DNA of 64,000 nt from Sphingomonas kaistensis. Lineage in GTDB: Bacteria; Pseudomonadota; Alphaproteobacteria; Sphingomonadales; Sphingomonadaceae. Each line of letters begins with the position of its first letter. The first letter of the stretch is position 1. The DNA lies in contig NZ_CP145607.1 in the NCBI RefSeq assembly GCF_036884275.1, forward strand, positions 2,591,001-2,655,000, written 5' to 3'. The translations under genes were made by a program, and so were the position numbers. Under the pieces are notes generated by a model. That model made no database searches and was not told the origin of the DNA. It saw only the letters and a program-made list of their open reading frames with translations. Shown here in pieces: positions 9,781 to 19,154 of the stretch.

Positions 9781-9812
9781 GGAAACAGGCCCGGCGATGC
9801 CGAGCCTGTTCC
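9781..9812 (-). terminator. Intercistronic hairpin between acpP and fabF
   Basis: An inverted repeat with about 14 pairs (GGAACAGGC-type arm against GCCTGTTTCC, one bulge and one G-U) sits between the acpP stop and the fabF start. On the minus strand it has only a short T run, so it likely attenuates or protects the acpP transcript, which is usually made in large excess over fabF. The role is inferred. Confidence 0.55.
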
Positions 9813-9842
9813 TATCGCCTCGGCGAGCTCGTGTGGACGAGC

Positions 9843-10079
9843 TTAGCTCTGGTGCTGGTCGATGTAGTCGATCGCATCCTTGACGGTGGTGATCTTCTCC
9901 GCCGCGTCGTCGGGGATCTCCACGCCGAATTCTTCCTCGAACGCCATGACCAGCTCGACGATGTCGAGGCTGTCGGCACCGAGATCGTCGATGAAGCTCG
10001 CCTCTTCCGTCACCTTTTCGGCTTCGACGCCCAGGTGCTCGACGACGATCTTCTTCACCCGTTCTGCGGTCTCGCTCAT
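9843..10079 (-). CDS. acpP: Acyl carrier protein
   Basis: 78-residue acidic four-helix carrier that holds growing acyl chains on phosphopantetheine. The attachment serine is Ser37 in [10 protein letters not shown]. Length and the [20 protein letters not shown]-terminal part are standard. ATG 10079 has GAGGAAAG upstream. It is followed on the same strand by fabF, and divergently transcribed from the HExxH protein gene. Confidence 0.98.
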   Translation of the reverse strand: MSETAERVKKIVVEHLGVEAEKVTEEASFIDDLGADSLDIVELVMAFEEEFGVEIPDDAAEKITTVKDAIDYIDQHQS

Positions 10080-10156
10080 TGCAACACTTTCCTCTTCTGA
10101 AATCTTTGACCAGTGCGTTAGCGAGACGCCCGCGCGTTGCCAAGAGGATGTGTCCG

Positions 10157-10657
10157 ATGAGTGCTGAGCGTCCTCTTACCCGAGGCGAGATCGAGATGGC
10201 CCATTCGGTGTTCGGCGACAGCATCGATTATGGCGCGGTTCGGCTGGTGCGCGGCAAATGGTGGCCGTTTCAGCCGCGCGGAATTGTGATGGCGCCGTGC
10301 GGGCATATCCATTTCCATCCCGACGATCCCAATTGGCGCGAGGATTTCAGCACGGCGGAATGGTCGCTGCAGGGGCTTTTCATCCACGAGATGACGCATG
10401 TCTGGCAAACAAATCGCGCCGGGCGCTTTTATCTCCCGCTGATGCGACACCCCTTCTGCCGCTACACTTATCACTTTCGCGAAGGGCGCCCCTTCCTGCG
10501 CTATGGCCTCGAACAGCAGGCCGAGCTCGTCCGCCACGCTTTTCTCCAGCGCCAAGGCATTCATCTGGTCAAGGCAGCACCGCTCCACTGCATCGAGCCC
10601 CTCCTTCCCTTCGCCCCCTCAGCGGTATGTAGCAACGAAGTCACAGCTGTGGACTGA
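10157..10657 (+). CDS. HExxH-motif protein of the 'vgr-related' type
   Basis: 166 residues, no signal peptide. A possible zincin motif HEMTH is at residues 77-81, followed by VWQ and an aromatic, histidine-rich segment ([10 protein letters not shown]), then [16 protein letters not shown], where the glutamates could supply a third metal ligand. I recall such proteins as unnamed or 'vgr-related' entries in sphingomonad genomes; the function is not established. ATG 10157 is chosen for its AGAGGATG ribosome-binding site. It is divergent from acpP and just upstream of the TonB receptor. A metallopeptidase role is only inferred. Confidence 0.75.
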   Translation: MSAERPLTRGEIEMAHSVFGDSIDYGAVRLVRGKWWPFQPRGIVMAPCGHIHFHPDDPNWREDFSTAEWSLQGLFIHEMTHVWQTNRAGRFYLPLMRHPFCRYTYHFREGRPFLRYGLEQQAELVRHAFLQRQGIHLVKAAPLHCIEPLLPFAPSAVCSNEVTAVD

Positions 10658-10740
10658 ATGCTCCACCTTGGCGCGCCGCGCTCGACTTGACGTCAATTAA
10701 GCATAGCTTTGCCCCCGTAACGAAAAAAGGGGAGCCCGAC

Positions 10741-13326
10741 ATGCGCCTGTCAGCCAGCCATCGCACCTTGCTTGCGACCACCGCCGCCTTTGCTCTTGCG
10801 ATGCCCGCCGCCGCGCAGACCGCCGGCGAAGCGCAGGCGCAGGCCGCGACCGCCACGGTCGCCGACCCCGCCCCCGATAGCGACGAAGCGAGCCTCGGCG
10901 ACATCATCGTCACCGCGACCAAGCGCGCCTCGACCGTTCAGGACGTGCCCTTTTCGATCAACGCCCAAACGCAGGAAGACATTCAGCGCGCCAATGCCGG
11001 CACGATCGAAGACATCAGCCGCAACGTCGCCGGCCTGCAGGTCCAGAACCTCGGGCCGGGGCAAAGCCAGGTCAGCGTGCGCGGCGTTTCCGCCGGCCAG
11101 ATCGTCCGCGACCAGCCGGGCGTCAAGGAACAGGTCGGCGTCTACCTCGACGAAAGCGTCGTCTCCCTGTCGCTGTTCACCCCCGACTTCGACCTGTTCG
11201 ACCTCAACCGCGTCGAAACCCTGCGCGGGCCCCAGGGCACGCTGTTCGGCTCGGGCAGCGTCGGCGGCACCATCCGCTACATCACCAACCAGCCGCGGAC
11301 CGACCGAACCGAAGGGCTGATCGAAGCCAACATCAACACCCTGACCGACGGCGGCCAAGGCGGTCATCTCAAGGGCGCGATCAACCTGCCGCTCGGGCCT
11401 ACCGCCGCGCTTCGGATCGTCGGTTACGGCACCAAATTCGCCGGCTTCGTCGATGCGGTCGGCCCGGCCGCGGGCAAGGACGTCAACGACGGCCAACGAA
11501 TCGGCACCCGTATCTCGCTGTTGTGGGAGCCGGCGCCCGGCATCCGCCTGACCCCGCGCGTCGTCTATCAGGAGATCGAAGTCGACGGCTTCAACCGCCA
11601 GGAGATCTTCAACCTTTATTCCAACCCGTTCACCACCCCGCCGCGGGTGTTCGACGAGCGCCAGCAATATCTCCTTCTGCGCGAGAAATTCCGCGATAAG
11701 ACGCGGCTCGCCGACCTCACCGCCAGCGCCGATCTCGGTCCGGTTGAGCTGACCTCGATCACCAGCTACATCGACCGCGACATCCTGGTCAGCCGCGACG
11801 CCTCGGCGCTGACCGGCTCGGTGTCGGTCGACCTCGGTTACCCAGCCGCCGCGGTGAACCTGCCGTCGAACCTCGTCGACACCACCGATCTCAAGCAATG
11901 GAGCCAGGAACTCCGCCTGTCCTCGAACGGCAGCGGCCCCTTCTCGTGGGTGGTCGGCGGCTTCTATTCCAAGGTCGACCGCCAATATACGCAGCGCCTG
12001 CCCACCCCGGGCTATGACGCCGCCACCGACGCGACACTGGGCGCGGGCACCTCGGCCTCGGTGCGCAACGGCTTCCCGGCCAACTCGCCGTACAACGCCG
12101 ATCTGCCCTACGACATCAAGCAGAAGGCGGTGTTCGGCGAAGCGACCTACGACTTCGGCATGGTCAAGCTGACCGGTGGCGGGCGCTATTACGACTTTTC
12201 CGAAAGCCGCGACTTCATCTCGGGCGGCCTGTTCGCCAACGGCGATCGCCGGATCGGCGACAAGACCAGCTCCAACGGCTTCAGCCCGCGTGCCATCCTG
12301 TCGTTCGAGCCCAATCGCAACCTGACCTTCAACGTCCAGGCGGCCAAGGGCTTCCGCCTCGGCGGGGTCAACGATCCCTTGAACCTGCCGCTCTGCTCGG
12401 CGGCCGATCGCGCCTTGTTCGGCGGCTTCCAGAATTACGACGACGAATCGCTGTGGAATTACGAAGGCGGCGTCAAATACAGCCGCGGCCCGGTGACCTT
12501 CAACGCCGCGGCTTTCTACACCGACATCAAGAACCTTCAGGTGACGCTGGACGCCGGCAGCTGCTCGAGCCGCGTGGTGTTCAACGTCGACAAGGCCCAC
12601 ACCCGCGGCCTCGAAGCCGAACTCAACGTCCGGCCCTTCGCCGGCTTCGACCTGAGCTTCGCCGGAAGCCTGGTCAACGCCGAGTTCGACACCACGCTGC
12701 CCGGCGCACTCGCCGCCGCGACCGGTATCCGCGACGGCAACCGCCTGCCGAGTGTGCCCAAATATCAGTTCGCCACCTCGGCCACCTACGGCAGCCGCTT
12801 CAGCGACAGCGCCGAATGGTATGTGACCGCCAGCTGGCAGCGGGTCGGCAACCGCTACACCCAGCCCGCCGACCAGGAAAACAACCCGCGCACCTTCGTC
12901 TCCGGCCTGCCCTTCAACGGCGCCACCGGGACCGGCGCGACCCGGGTCAACCTGCTGCTTCCGGCCTATGACCTCGTGAACCTGTCGGCCGGTATCGACT
13001 TCGACAGCGGGCTCGGGCTGGCGCTCTACGCCAACAACCTGTTCGACGAGAATGCGCTGTTGTCGTTCGACCGCGAACGCGGCGGCCGTGCCCGGCTCGG
13101 CTACAACATCGGCCGCCCGCGCGAGATCGGTCTGACCATGCGCTTCAAGTTCGCCTCCAACCGGGTCGAAGCGGCCCCGCCGCCTCCGCCCCCGCCGCCG
13201 CCTGCGCCGCCTCCGCCGCCGGCGACCCAGGTCTGCGGCGATGGCGCGGTCATCCTCGCGACCGACACCTGCCCGGCACCGCCGCCCCCGCCGCCTCCGC
13301 CGCCGGTGGCTCCAGTTCGCGGCTAA
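10741..13326 (+). CDS. TonB-dependent outer-membrane receptor with a proline/cysteine C-terminal tail
   Basis: 861-residue outer-membrane transporter taking up an unknown ligand with energy from TonB-ExbBD. Signal peptide at 1-25 (ending MPAAAQ), TonB box in GDIIVTATKR near residue 60, plug domain (IQRANAGTIEDISRN, VETLRGPQGTLFGSGSVGG) and a 22-strand barrel ending GLTMRFKF. After that last strand comes a 50-residue tail (from base 13174): proline runs around a C-x-DG-x-VILATD-x-C core and ending VAPVRG. The same tail occurs on the barrel protein at 43473-44339. GGGGAG precedes ATG 10741. The ligand cannot be told from sequence; no regulator or siderophore genes are adjacent. Confidence 0.93.
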   Translation: MRLSASHRTLLATTAAFALAMPAAAQTAGEAQAQAATATVADPAPDSDEASLGDIIVTATKRASTVQDVPFSINAQTQEDIQRANAGTIEDISRNVAGLQVQNLGPGQSQVSVRGVSAGQIVRDQPGVKEQVGVYLDESVVSLSLFTPDFDLFDLNRVETLRGPQGTLFGSGSVGGTIRYITNQPRTDRTEGLIEANINTLTDGGQGGHLKGAINLPLGPTAALRIVGYGTKFAGFVDAVGPAAGKDVNDGQRIGTRISLLWEPAPGIRLTPRVVYQEIEVDGFNRQEIFNLYSNPFTTPPRVFDERQQYLLLREKFRDKTRLADLTASADLGPVELTSITSYIDRDILVSRDASALTGSVSVDLGYPAAAVNLPSNLVDTTDLKQWSQELRLSSNGSGPFSWVVGGFYSKVDRQYTQRLPTPGYDAATDATLGAGTSASVRNGFPANSPYNADLPYDIKQKAVFGEATYDFGMVKLTGGGRYYDFSESRDFISGGLFANGDRRIGDKTSSNGFSPRAILSFEPNRNLTFNVQAAKGFRLGGVNDPLNLPLCSAADRALFGGFQNYDDESLWNYEGGVKYSRGPVTFNAAAFYTDIKNLQVTLDAGSCSSRVVFNVDKAHTRGLEAELNVRPFAGFDLSFAGSLVNAEFDTTLPGALAAATGIRDGNRLPSVPKYQFATSATYGSRFSDSAEWYVTASWQRVGNRYTQPADQENNPRTFVSGLPFNGATGTGATRVNLLLPAYDLVNLSAGIDFDSGLGLALYANNLFDENALLSFDRERGGRARLGYNIGRPREIGLTMRFKFASNRVEAAPPPPPPPPPAPPPPPATQVCGDGAVILATDTCPAPPPPPPPPPVAPVRG

Positions 13327-13340
13327 GCATCGGACCAATG

Positions 13341-13388
13341 AAAAAGGGGCCCGGCACTGGGTGGTGCCGGGCCCCTTTTATTATTTTT
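13341..13388. terminator. Intrinsic bidirectional terminator
   Basis: A perfect 12-bp GC-rich stem (13346-13357 pairing with 13364-13375) is flanked by an A run on the left and TTTTATTATTTTT on the right. It lies between the converging TonB receptor and grpE genes and can end transcription in both directions. Confidence 0.92.
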
Positions 13389-13399
13389 GATGAGAGGGC

Positions 13400-13933
13400 T
13401 CAGCCCGCCTTCGCGACCCCGACCAGCGCCGGGCGCAGCAGTCGGTCCTTCAGCACATAACCCGCCTGCATTTCCTCGACGATCGTGCCGGGCTCCGCAT
13501 CGCTCGGAATTTCGATCATCGCCTGGTGCCGATTGGGATCGAGCGGCAGACCCTTCGATTCGACCCGGGTGACGCCATTGCGACCGAACACCGAGTCCAG
13601 TTCGCGCGCGGTGGCCTCGATGCCTTCGATGAAATTCTTGAGCTCGCCCTCGCGCGCACCAGCCGGGATATGGCTCAACGCGCGATCCAGATTGTCCTTC
13701 ACGCTCAGCATGTCGCGCGCGAAACCGGTGTTGGCGTAGGTCACCGCCTGCACCTTTTCCTGCTCGGCGCGGCGGCGGACATTCTGCACTTCGGCGGCGG
13801 CGTACAACGCCTTCTGCTGCGCTTCCTCCAGCTTCGTCTGAAGCTCGGCGAACTGATCGTGTTCTTGCAATTCGGGGCTGTTTTCCGCGGTCTCCGCGCG
13901 GATTTCTTCGGCCTCGTCGTGACGCTCGTTCAT
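13400..13933 (-). CDS. grpE: Nucleotide exchange factor GrpE
   Basis: 177-residue co-chaperone that releases ADP from DnaK. It has an acidic N-terminus, a long coiled coil (about 25-90, with YAAAEVQNVRRRAEQE) and the C-terminal beta domain with NRHQAMIEIPSDAEPGTIVEEMQAGYVLKDRLLRPALVGVA in pieces as expected. It follows hrcA by two bases on the same strand, so the heat-shock repressor and this factor are co-transcribed. Confidence 0.97.
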   Translation of the reverse strand: MNERHDEAEEIRAETAENSPELQEHDQFAELQTKLEEAQQKALYAAAEVQNVRRRAEQEKVQAVTYANTGFARDMLSVKDNLDRALSHIPAGAREGELKNFIEGIEATARELDSVFGRNGVTRVESKGLPLDPNRHQAMIEIPSDAEPGTIVEEMQAGYVLKDRLLRPALVGVAKAG

Positions 13934-13935
13934 TC

Positions 13936-14967
13936 CTATCCCATCAGTCTGGTGAGTGCTTGCGCTGTATAATCAACCATGGGCACGATCCGGGCATAGT
14001 TCAACCGCGTCGGGCCGATCACGCCGACCACGCCGACCACCTTGCCCTCCGCGCCGCGATAAGGCGCGGCGATCACGCTGGAACCCGACAGCGCGAACAT
14101 CCGGTTTTCCGACCCGATGAAGATCCGGCACCCCTCGCCCTCGCGCGCGCCTTCCAACAGCCGCACGATCTCTTGCCGATCCTCCAGCTCGTCGAGCAAT
14201 TTGCGCACCCGTTCGAGATCGAGCGCCGCCGCCTCGTCCAGCAGATTGGCTTGGCCCCGCACGATCAGCACCGGCCGCGACGGCCCGTCTTCGCGCCATT
14301 CGGCAAGCCCGGTCGCGACCAGCTCGGCCGCCGCCGCGTCGAGCGCCTCGCGCCGTTCGCGGATCTCCTGCCGCAACCGCGCTTCCGCCTCGGCCAATGT
14401 CAGCCCGGCAAGCCGCGCGGTGACGAAATTGGCAATTTCGGCCAGGGCGGCGGCGGTCATGCCCATCGGCAGCGCGACCATCCGGTTTTCGACGCTGCCA
14501 TCGTCACCGACGATCACCGCCAGCGCCTGTCCCGGCCCCAGCGGCACGAACGCCAGCTGGCGCAGCCGCCGCTCGATCTTGGGCGCGACCACGACCCCGG
14601 CGCAGGCCGACAGCCCCGACAGCGCGGCGGTGGCATTGGCCAGCGCTTCTTCGAGCGGCCGGTCGCGCATCTGCCGCTCGATCGCCGCCCGCTCCTCCGC
14701 GCTCGGCAAATGCGACTGCATGATTCCGTCGACAAACAGCCTCAGCCCGGTCTCGGTCGGCAGTCGCCCGGCCGACGTGTGCGGATGCGTCAGCAGCCCC
14801 CGCTCTTCCAGCTCGGCCAGCACCGAGCGGATCGAGGCCGGCGACAGGTTGACGGCCCCCGTCAGCGCCTTGGACCCGATCGGTTGTCCGCGCTCCAGAT
14901 AGGCTTCGACCACATGGCCGAAGATGTCGCGCATCCGGGTCGTCAGTTCGGGCAGCGGCGGGCTCAT
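13936..14967 (-). CDS. hrcA: Heat-inducible transcription repressor HrcA
   Basis: 343-residue repressor that binds CIRCE operators and shuts off groESL/dnaK-type genes. The N-terminal winged helix (LTTRMRDIFGHVVEAYLERGQPIGSKAL, SPASIRSVLAELEERGLL) is followed by a GAF-like region and the C-terminal segment YRGAEGKVVGVVGVIGPTRLNY. ATG 14967 gives the usual family length. grpE follows at once. I found no CIRCE-like inverted repeat upstream of this operon. Confidence 0.96.
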   Translation of the reverse strand: MSPPLPELTTRMRDIFGHVVEAYLERGQPIGSKALTGAVNLSPASIRSVLAELEERGLLTHPHTSAGRLPTETGLRLFVDGIMQSHLPSAEERAAIERQMRDRPLEEALANATAALSGLSACAGVVVAPKIERRLRQLAFVPLGPGQALAVIVGDDGSVENRMVALPMGMTAAALAEIANFVTARLAGLTLAEAEARLRQEIRERREALDAAAAELVATGLAEWREDGPSRPVLIVRGQANLLDEAAALDLERVRKLLDELEDRQEIVRLLEGAREGEGCRIFIGSENRMFALSGSSVIAAPYRGAEGKVVGVVGVIGPTRLNYARIVPMVDYTAQALTRLMG

Positions 14968-15218
14968 GCCGCCTGATGTAGGAGGAAGCCGCGCGGCTCT
15001 CAATGTGCTGCTGGCCTGTCCTACAGGGTATCTTTCTGGCATCAACGAGGGAATGCGGGCCAGCTCCTACTTTTGCGCCGATACTAGCCGTAAGTATCTG
15101 AGCCAAAACGAAGTGGACGAAGTGGACCCTATGTCTTTTTCGTGTTTCGGCCCTAGCTCGACTTGCCCCCGCCCCAGCGGCTAAGGCGCGGCCAACGATC
15201 CACAGGAGAATGATCCCG
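14968..15218. other. Intergenic region hrcA/rph with a 9-bp tandem pair
   Basis: Divergent spacer carrying the promoters of hrcA-grpE and rph-rdgB-hemW. It contains two perfect tandem copies of the 9-base unit CGAAGTGGA at 15109-15126, similar in design to the paired AAGGTCAC units at 2955 and 29305. No CIRCE-type inverted repeat or gene is visible. Confidence 0.6.
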
Positions 15219-15925
<707 letters not shown>

Positions 15926-15929
<4 letters not shown>

Positions 15930-16534
15930 ACGCGGTCGGGCCGAAGCTGGTCATTGCCACCCACAATGAGGGCAAGCTGCGGGAAATCCGCGCGCTGATG
16001 GCGCCGTTCGGGATCGAATGCCTCGGCGCGGCCGAGCTCGACCTGCCCGAGCCCGAGGAGACCGGCACCAGCTTCGTCGCCAACGCCGAGTTGAAAGCCC
16101 GCGCCGCCGCCGACCTCGCCGGCCTTCCCGCCCTGTCCGACGACAGCGGCCTTAGCGTCGATGCGCTGAACGGCGAGCCCGGCATTCATTCCGCACGCTG
16201 GGCCGAGGACGAGGCCGGCAAGCGCGACTTCGGCCATGCGATGCAGAAGGTCGAGGAAGCGCTTCAAGCCGCCGGTCCCGAATCTGGCCGCGATGCGCAC
16301 TTCACCTGCGCCCTTTCGCTCGCCTGGCCCGACGGCCGCATCGAAAGCTTCGAAGGCAAGGTGTTCGGCCACCTCGTCTGGCCGCCGCGCGGGGACAATG
16401 GCTTCGGCTACGACCCCGTGTTCGTGCCTCACGGGCACGAAGAGACCTTCGGCGAAATGGAGCCGGCGGCCAAGCACGCCATGAGCCACCGCGCCAAGGC
16501 GTTCGAGCAACTGGTGCAATGGCTGGCGACCTAG
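15926..16534 (+). CDS. rdgB: dITP/XTP pyrophosphatase
   Basis: 202-residue house-cleaning nucleotide pyrophosphatase that removes non-canonical purine triphosphates (dITP, XTP). Motifs [28 protein letters not shown] and [14 protein letters not shown], and the C-terminal MSHRAKAF, are diagnostic. The GTG at 15926 overlaps the rph stop by four bases, so translation is coupled. It overlaps hemW by 16 bases. Confidence 0.96.
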
Positions 16535-17685
16535 CCCTCTACATCCACTGGCCGTTCTGCGTCAGCAAATGTCCTTATTGCGACTTCAACAGCCACGTCC
16601 GCGAGTCGATCGATCAGCAGGCGTGGCGCGATGCCTTGCTCGCCGATCTCGCCCATGAAGCCGCGCTGCTGCCTGGCCGCCGGCTGACCAGCATCTTCTT
16701 CGGCGGCGGCACGCCCTCGCTGATGGATCCGGCCACCGCCGAGGCACTGATCTCCGCCGCCCGTCGCCATTGGCCGGCCGCCGACGGTATCGAGATCACA
16801 CTCGAAGCAAATCCTTCCTCGGTCGAAGCCGCCCGCTTCGCCGATCTCGCCAGCGCCGGGATCAACCGCGTCAGCCTGGGGCTCCAGTCGCTCGACGACA
16901 CAGCCCTGCGCTTTCTCGGCCGCGCGCACTCGGCCAGCGAAGGCCTCGCCGCCCTCGACGTCGCACAGGCGAACTTCGACCGTGTCACCTTCGACCTCAT
17001 CTACGCCCTGCCCGGCCAGTCCGCCGCCGACTGGCAGGCGATGCTGACCCGCGCGCTGGCGCTCGGCACCGGGCACCTGTCGCTCTATCAATTGACCATC
17101 GAACCCGGCACCCGCTTCGCCGCGCTGCACGCCGCGGGCAAGCTCGACCCGATCGATGCCGACACCGCCGCCGACCTCTACGAAATGACCGGCGCGCTGA
17201 CTTCCGAAGCCGGGCTTCCGCTTTACGAGATCAGCAACCATGCGCGGCCCGGGCAGGAGAGCCGCCACAACCTCACTTACTGGCGCTACGGCGACTATGC
17301 CGGCATCGGCCCCGGCGCACATGGCCGGCGCCTCGGCACCCGCACCGTGCGGCACAAGAAGCCCGAAAACTTCCTCTCGGGCTTATCGCGAAACGGCCAC
17401 GGCATCGTCGAGGAAGCGCCCCTGTCGCCGATCGAGTCGGCCGACGAGGCGTTGGTCATGGGCCTGCGCCTCGCCGACGGGATCGTCCCCGCCGACATCG
17501 CCAGCCGCTTCGGTCTCGATCACCTGCTGGACGACCGCGCGGTCGCCCGCATGGCCGCGAGCGAGCATCTCACCTGGTCAGGCGACCGCCTCCAGACTAC
17601 CCCGTCCGGCCGCCTCCTACTCGATCATATCCTCGGCCAGATCGCGGACGCTCAGCCGCCGTCGGCGGTGACCCTCTCGGCATAA
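16519..17685 (+). CDS. hemW: HemW-type radical SAM haem chaperone
   Basis: 388 residues. Radical SAM cysteines are C14-x3-C18-x2-C21 ([12 protein letters not shown]), followed by the GGGTPSL SAM-binding segment and the C-terminal HemN-like domain. The CPYCDFNSH arrangement and the absence of the extra HemN N-terminal region place it with HemW (formerly YggW), a haem-binding protein implicated in haem delivery, and not with coproporphyrinogen dehydrogenase. It is the last gene of rph-rdgB-hemW, the usual alphaproteobacterial order. Its 3' end overlaps the opposing small gene. Confidence 0.93.
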   Translation: MAGDLALYIHWPFCVSKCPYCDFNSHVRESIDQQAWRDALLADLAHEAALLPGRRLTSIFFGGGTPSLMDPATAEALISAARRHWPAADGIEITLEANPSSVEAARFADLASAGINRVSLGLQSLDDTALRFLGRAHSASEGLAALDVAQANFDRVTFDLIYALPGQSAADWQAMLTRALALGTGHLSLYQLTIEPGTRFAALHAAGKLDPIDADTAADLYEMTGALTSEAGLPLYEISNHARPGQESRHNLTYWRYGDYAGIGPGAHGRRLGTRTVRHKKPENFLSGLSRNGHGIVEEAPLSPIESADEALVMGLRLADGIVPADIASRFGLDHLLDDRAVARMAASEHLTWSGDRLQTTPSGRLLLDHILGQIADAQPPSAVTLSA

Positions 17686-17963
17686 GTCGCGACATAGTCG
17701 GTGATCTGCTGGTCGGCATCGCTTTCGGCCGGTTTGCGCGGACGCCCGTTCTTGACGTCGAACGCGACCAGCGCCGAGCGGAAGGCCGTCATCTCCGCCG
17801 AGCAGCCGGCACGCGCCAGCCCCTCGAAATCTGCCGGCGTCTTCTTGTCCTTTTTCGCCTGCTCGGCGGCGGTGCGCAGGCATGCCGTGAACGCCTTGCG
17901 CTGCGTCGATCCATCCGCCTGCATCGCCGCTGCGGCGGCCATTACCATCACTGTCGTAAGCAT
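17652..17963 (-). CDS. Small secreted hypothetical protein
   Basis: 103 residues with a probable signal sequence ([18 protein letters not shown]) and a helical, charged mature part containing two cysteines ([16 protein letters not shown]) that could pair in the periplasm. ATG 17963 is preferred over GTG and TTG codons just upstream because GAGGGG then lies at proper distance. It converges with and overlaps hemW by 34 bases. I recognise no named family; similar short proteins near hemW may exist in sphingomonads, but I cannot confirm it. Confidence 0.65.
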   Translation of the reverse strand: MLTTVMVMAAAAAMQADGSTQRKAFTACLRTAAEQAKKDKKTPADFEGLARAGCSAEMTAFRSALVAFDVKNGRPRKPAESDADQQITDYVATYAERVTADGG

Positions 17964-18032
17964 CACCAAGGCCCCTCCCCGAGTGGTTGCGGAAGGGAGA
18001 TTGCCGAGAAATTCGGGGCTTGGCTAGCCTGT

Positions 18033-19139
18033 TCAGAAGCTTGTCGGTGCGGGTGACACGAGCGTCGATCCTGAGGCCGTCACCGCCCGCACTTCGAACG
18101 CCCGCTGCGCGACATTGTCGGCCCGGAAACGGAAGATGCCGTCCACCCCGGCAAAACCTTCGCGGTCGTCGATCGCGCCCAGCGGAAAGCGGCGGCCCGG
18201 CGCCCAGCTACGTGCGCCGCGCGCGGTCAGCAGCACCGCATCATAGCCGAGGCTAGCGATGCGCGGCGGGGTCTGCCCTGGGTAGCGCGCCTTGTAGCGC
18301 TGAAGGAATTGACCCCATTGCCCCTGCGTCGGCGCCGCATACCACGCGCCGCGCAGCCTCTGGCTGGCGCCTGCGCCGCCGCTTGCCCAGAGCTCGGTGC
18401 CGAGCACCCGGACATTGGCCGGGATGGCGGGAGCGGCCAGCACCGCCGCGCGTGGCCCATCCGCGATCAGCAGCGCATCGTACGGCCGCGACGACAGCCG
18501 CTGCACCGCTGCTCTCGCCTGACCCGGCATGGCGTAGTTTTCGACGCCCACCAGCTGCCCGCCAGCCTGCTGCACGGCGGCGGCGAGCGATTGAACCGAC
18601 CGCTGCCCATAGTCCCCTGCCGGAGCGATTGCGGCGAAGCGCCGGCTACCGCGCCGGGCGGCTTCCTGCACTACCCGCTCGACCGCCTGGCTCGGCGTAA
18701 AGCCCAGAATATAGGTCCCGCGCGCAGTCGCGTCGCGATCGTTGCTGAAGGCGATCACCGGCACCCGCGCCCGCTGAGCCAGCGGGGTCACCGCGCGGAC
18801 GTCCTCGCTCAGCAACGGGCCGAGGATAAGGTCGTGATTGGTCGCAAGCGCGTTCTGCGCCGCAACGGTCGCGCCGCGCCCGGCGGTGTCGAATAGCGTC
18901 AATTCGAACGCCTTGGTCCCGGTGTCCGCCATCGCCAGCCGTGCCGCGTTGCCGAGCGCGCGTCCGACCGCCGCGTCGGGTCCGCTCAAGGGCACCAGCA
19001 CCGCCACCCGATTGACCCGCGGCCCATTCGGCCCCGGGCGGTCGAGCGGCCGCGTCGCGCAGCCTGCCAGCAAGGCCGCGCTGGCGGCGATCAGAAGAAA
19101 GGAGCGACGCCCTTGTGCCGGACGGTCGGAGAATGTCAT
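18033..19139 (-). CDS. LppC/LpoA-type penicillin-binding protein activator lipoprotein
   Basis: 368-residue lipoprotein with a type II signal (FLLIAASAALLAGC, acylated Cys27). The mature part is a periplasmic-binding-protein type I fold: RVAVLVPLSGPDAAVGRALGNAARLA, DLILGPLLSEDVRAVTPLAQ, VPVIAFSND, and GYDAVLL near the end. This is the alphaproteobacterial LppC form, lacking the N-terminal TPR domain of E. coli LpoA. It probably acts at the outer membrane or periplasm on peptidoglycan synthesis. It is divergent from rsmI with 15 bases between starts, the conserved arrangement for this pair. Confidence 0.88.
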   Translation of the reverse strand: MTFSDRPAQGRRSFLLIAASAALLAGCATRPLDRPGPNGPRVNRVAVLVPLSGPDAAVGRALGNAARLAMADTGTKAFELTLFDTAGRGATVAAQNALATNHDLILGPLLSEDVRAVTPLAQRARVPVIAFSNDRDATARGTYILGFTPSQAVERVVQEAARRGSRRFAAIAPAGDYGQRSVQSLAAAVQQAGGQLVGVENYAMPGQARAAVQRLSSRPYDALLIADGPRAAVLAAPAIPANVRVLGTELWASGGAGASQRLRGAWYAAPTQGQWGQFLQRYKARYPGQTPPRIASLGYDAVLLTARGARSWAPGRRFPLGAIDDREGFAGVDGIFRFRADNVAQRAFEVRAVTASGSTLVSPAPTSF

Positions 19140-19154
19140 GACGTTCTTCTTCCC

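Noticed and set aside
13180..13320. Proline-codon run in the TonB receptor as a DNA tandem repeat or slippage artefact
   Set aside because: The proline runs frame a non-repetitive conserved segment, and the second copy at 43476-43616 uses different codons, so this is a protein feature.
10750..13338. 862-codon open frame antisense to the TonB receptor
   Set aside because: Arginine- and glycine-rich translation with no domain; the sense strand codes for a complete receptor with signal peptide, plug and barrel.
14968..15218. CIRCE operator upstream of hrcA-grpE
   Set aside because: No TTAGCACTC-N9-GAGTGCTAA-like inverted repeat was visible; heat-shock control by HrcA on its own operon is not supported here.
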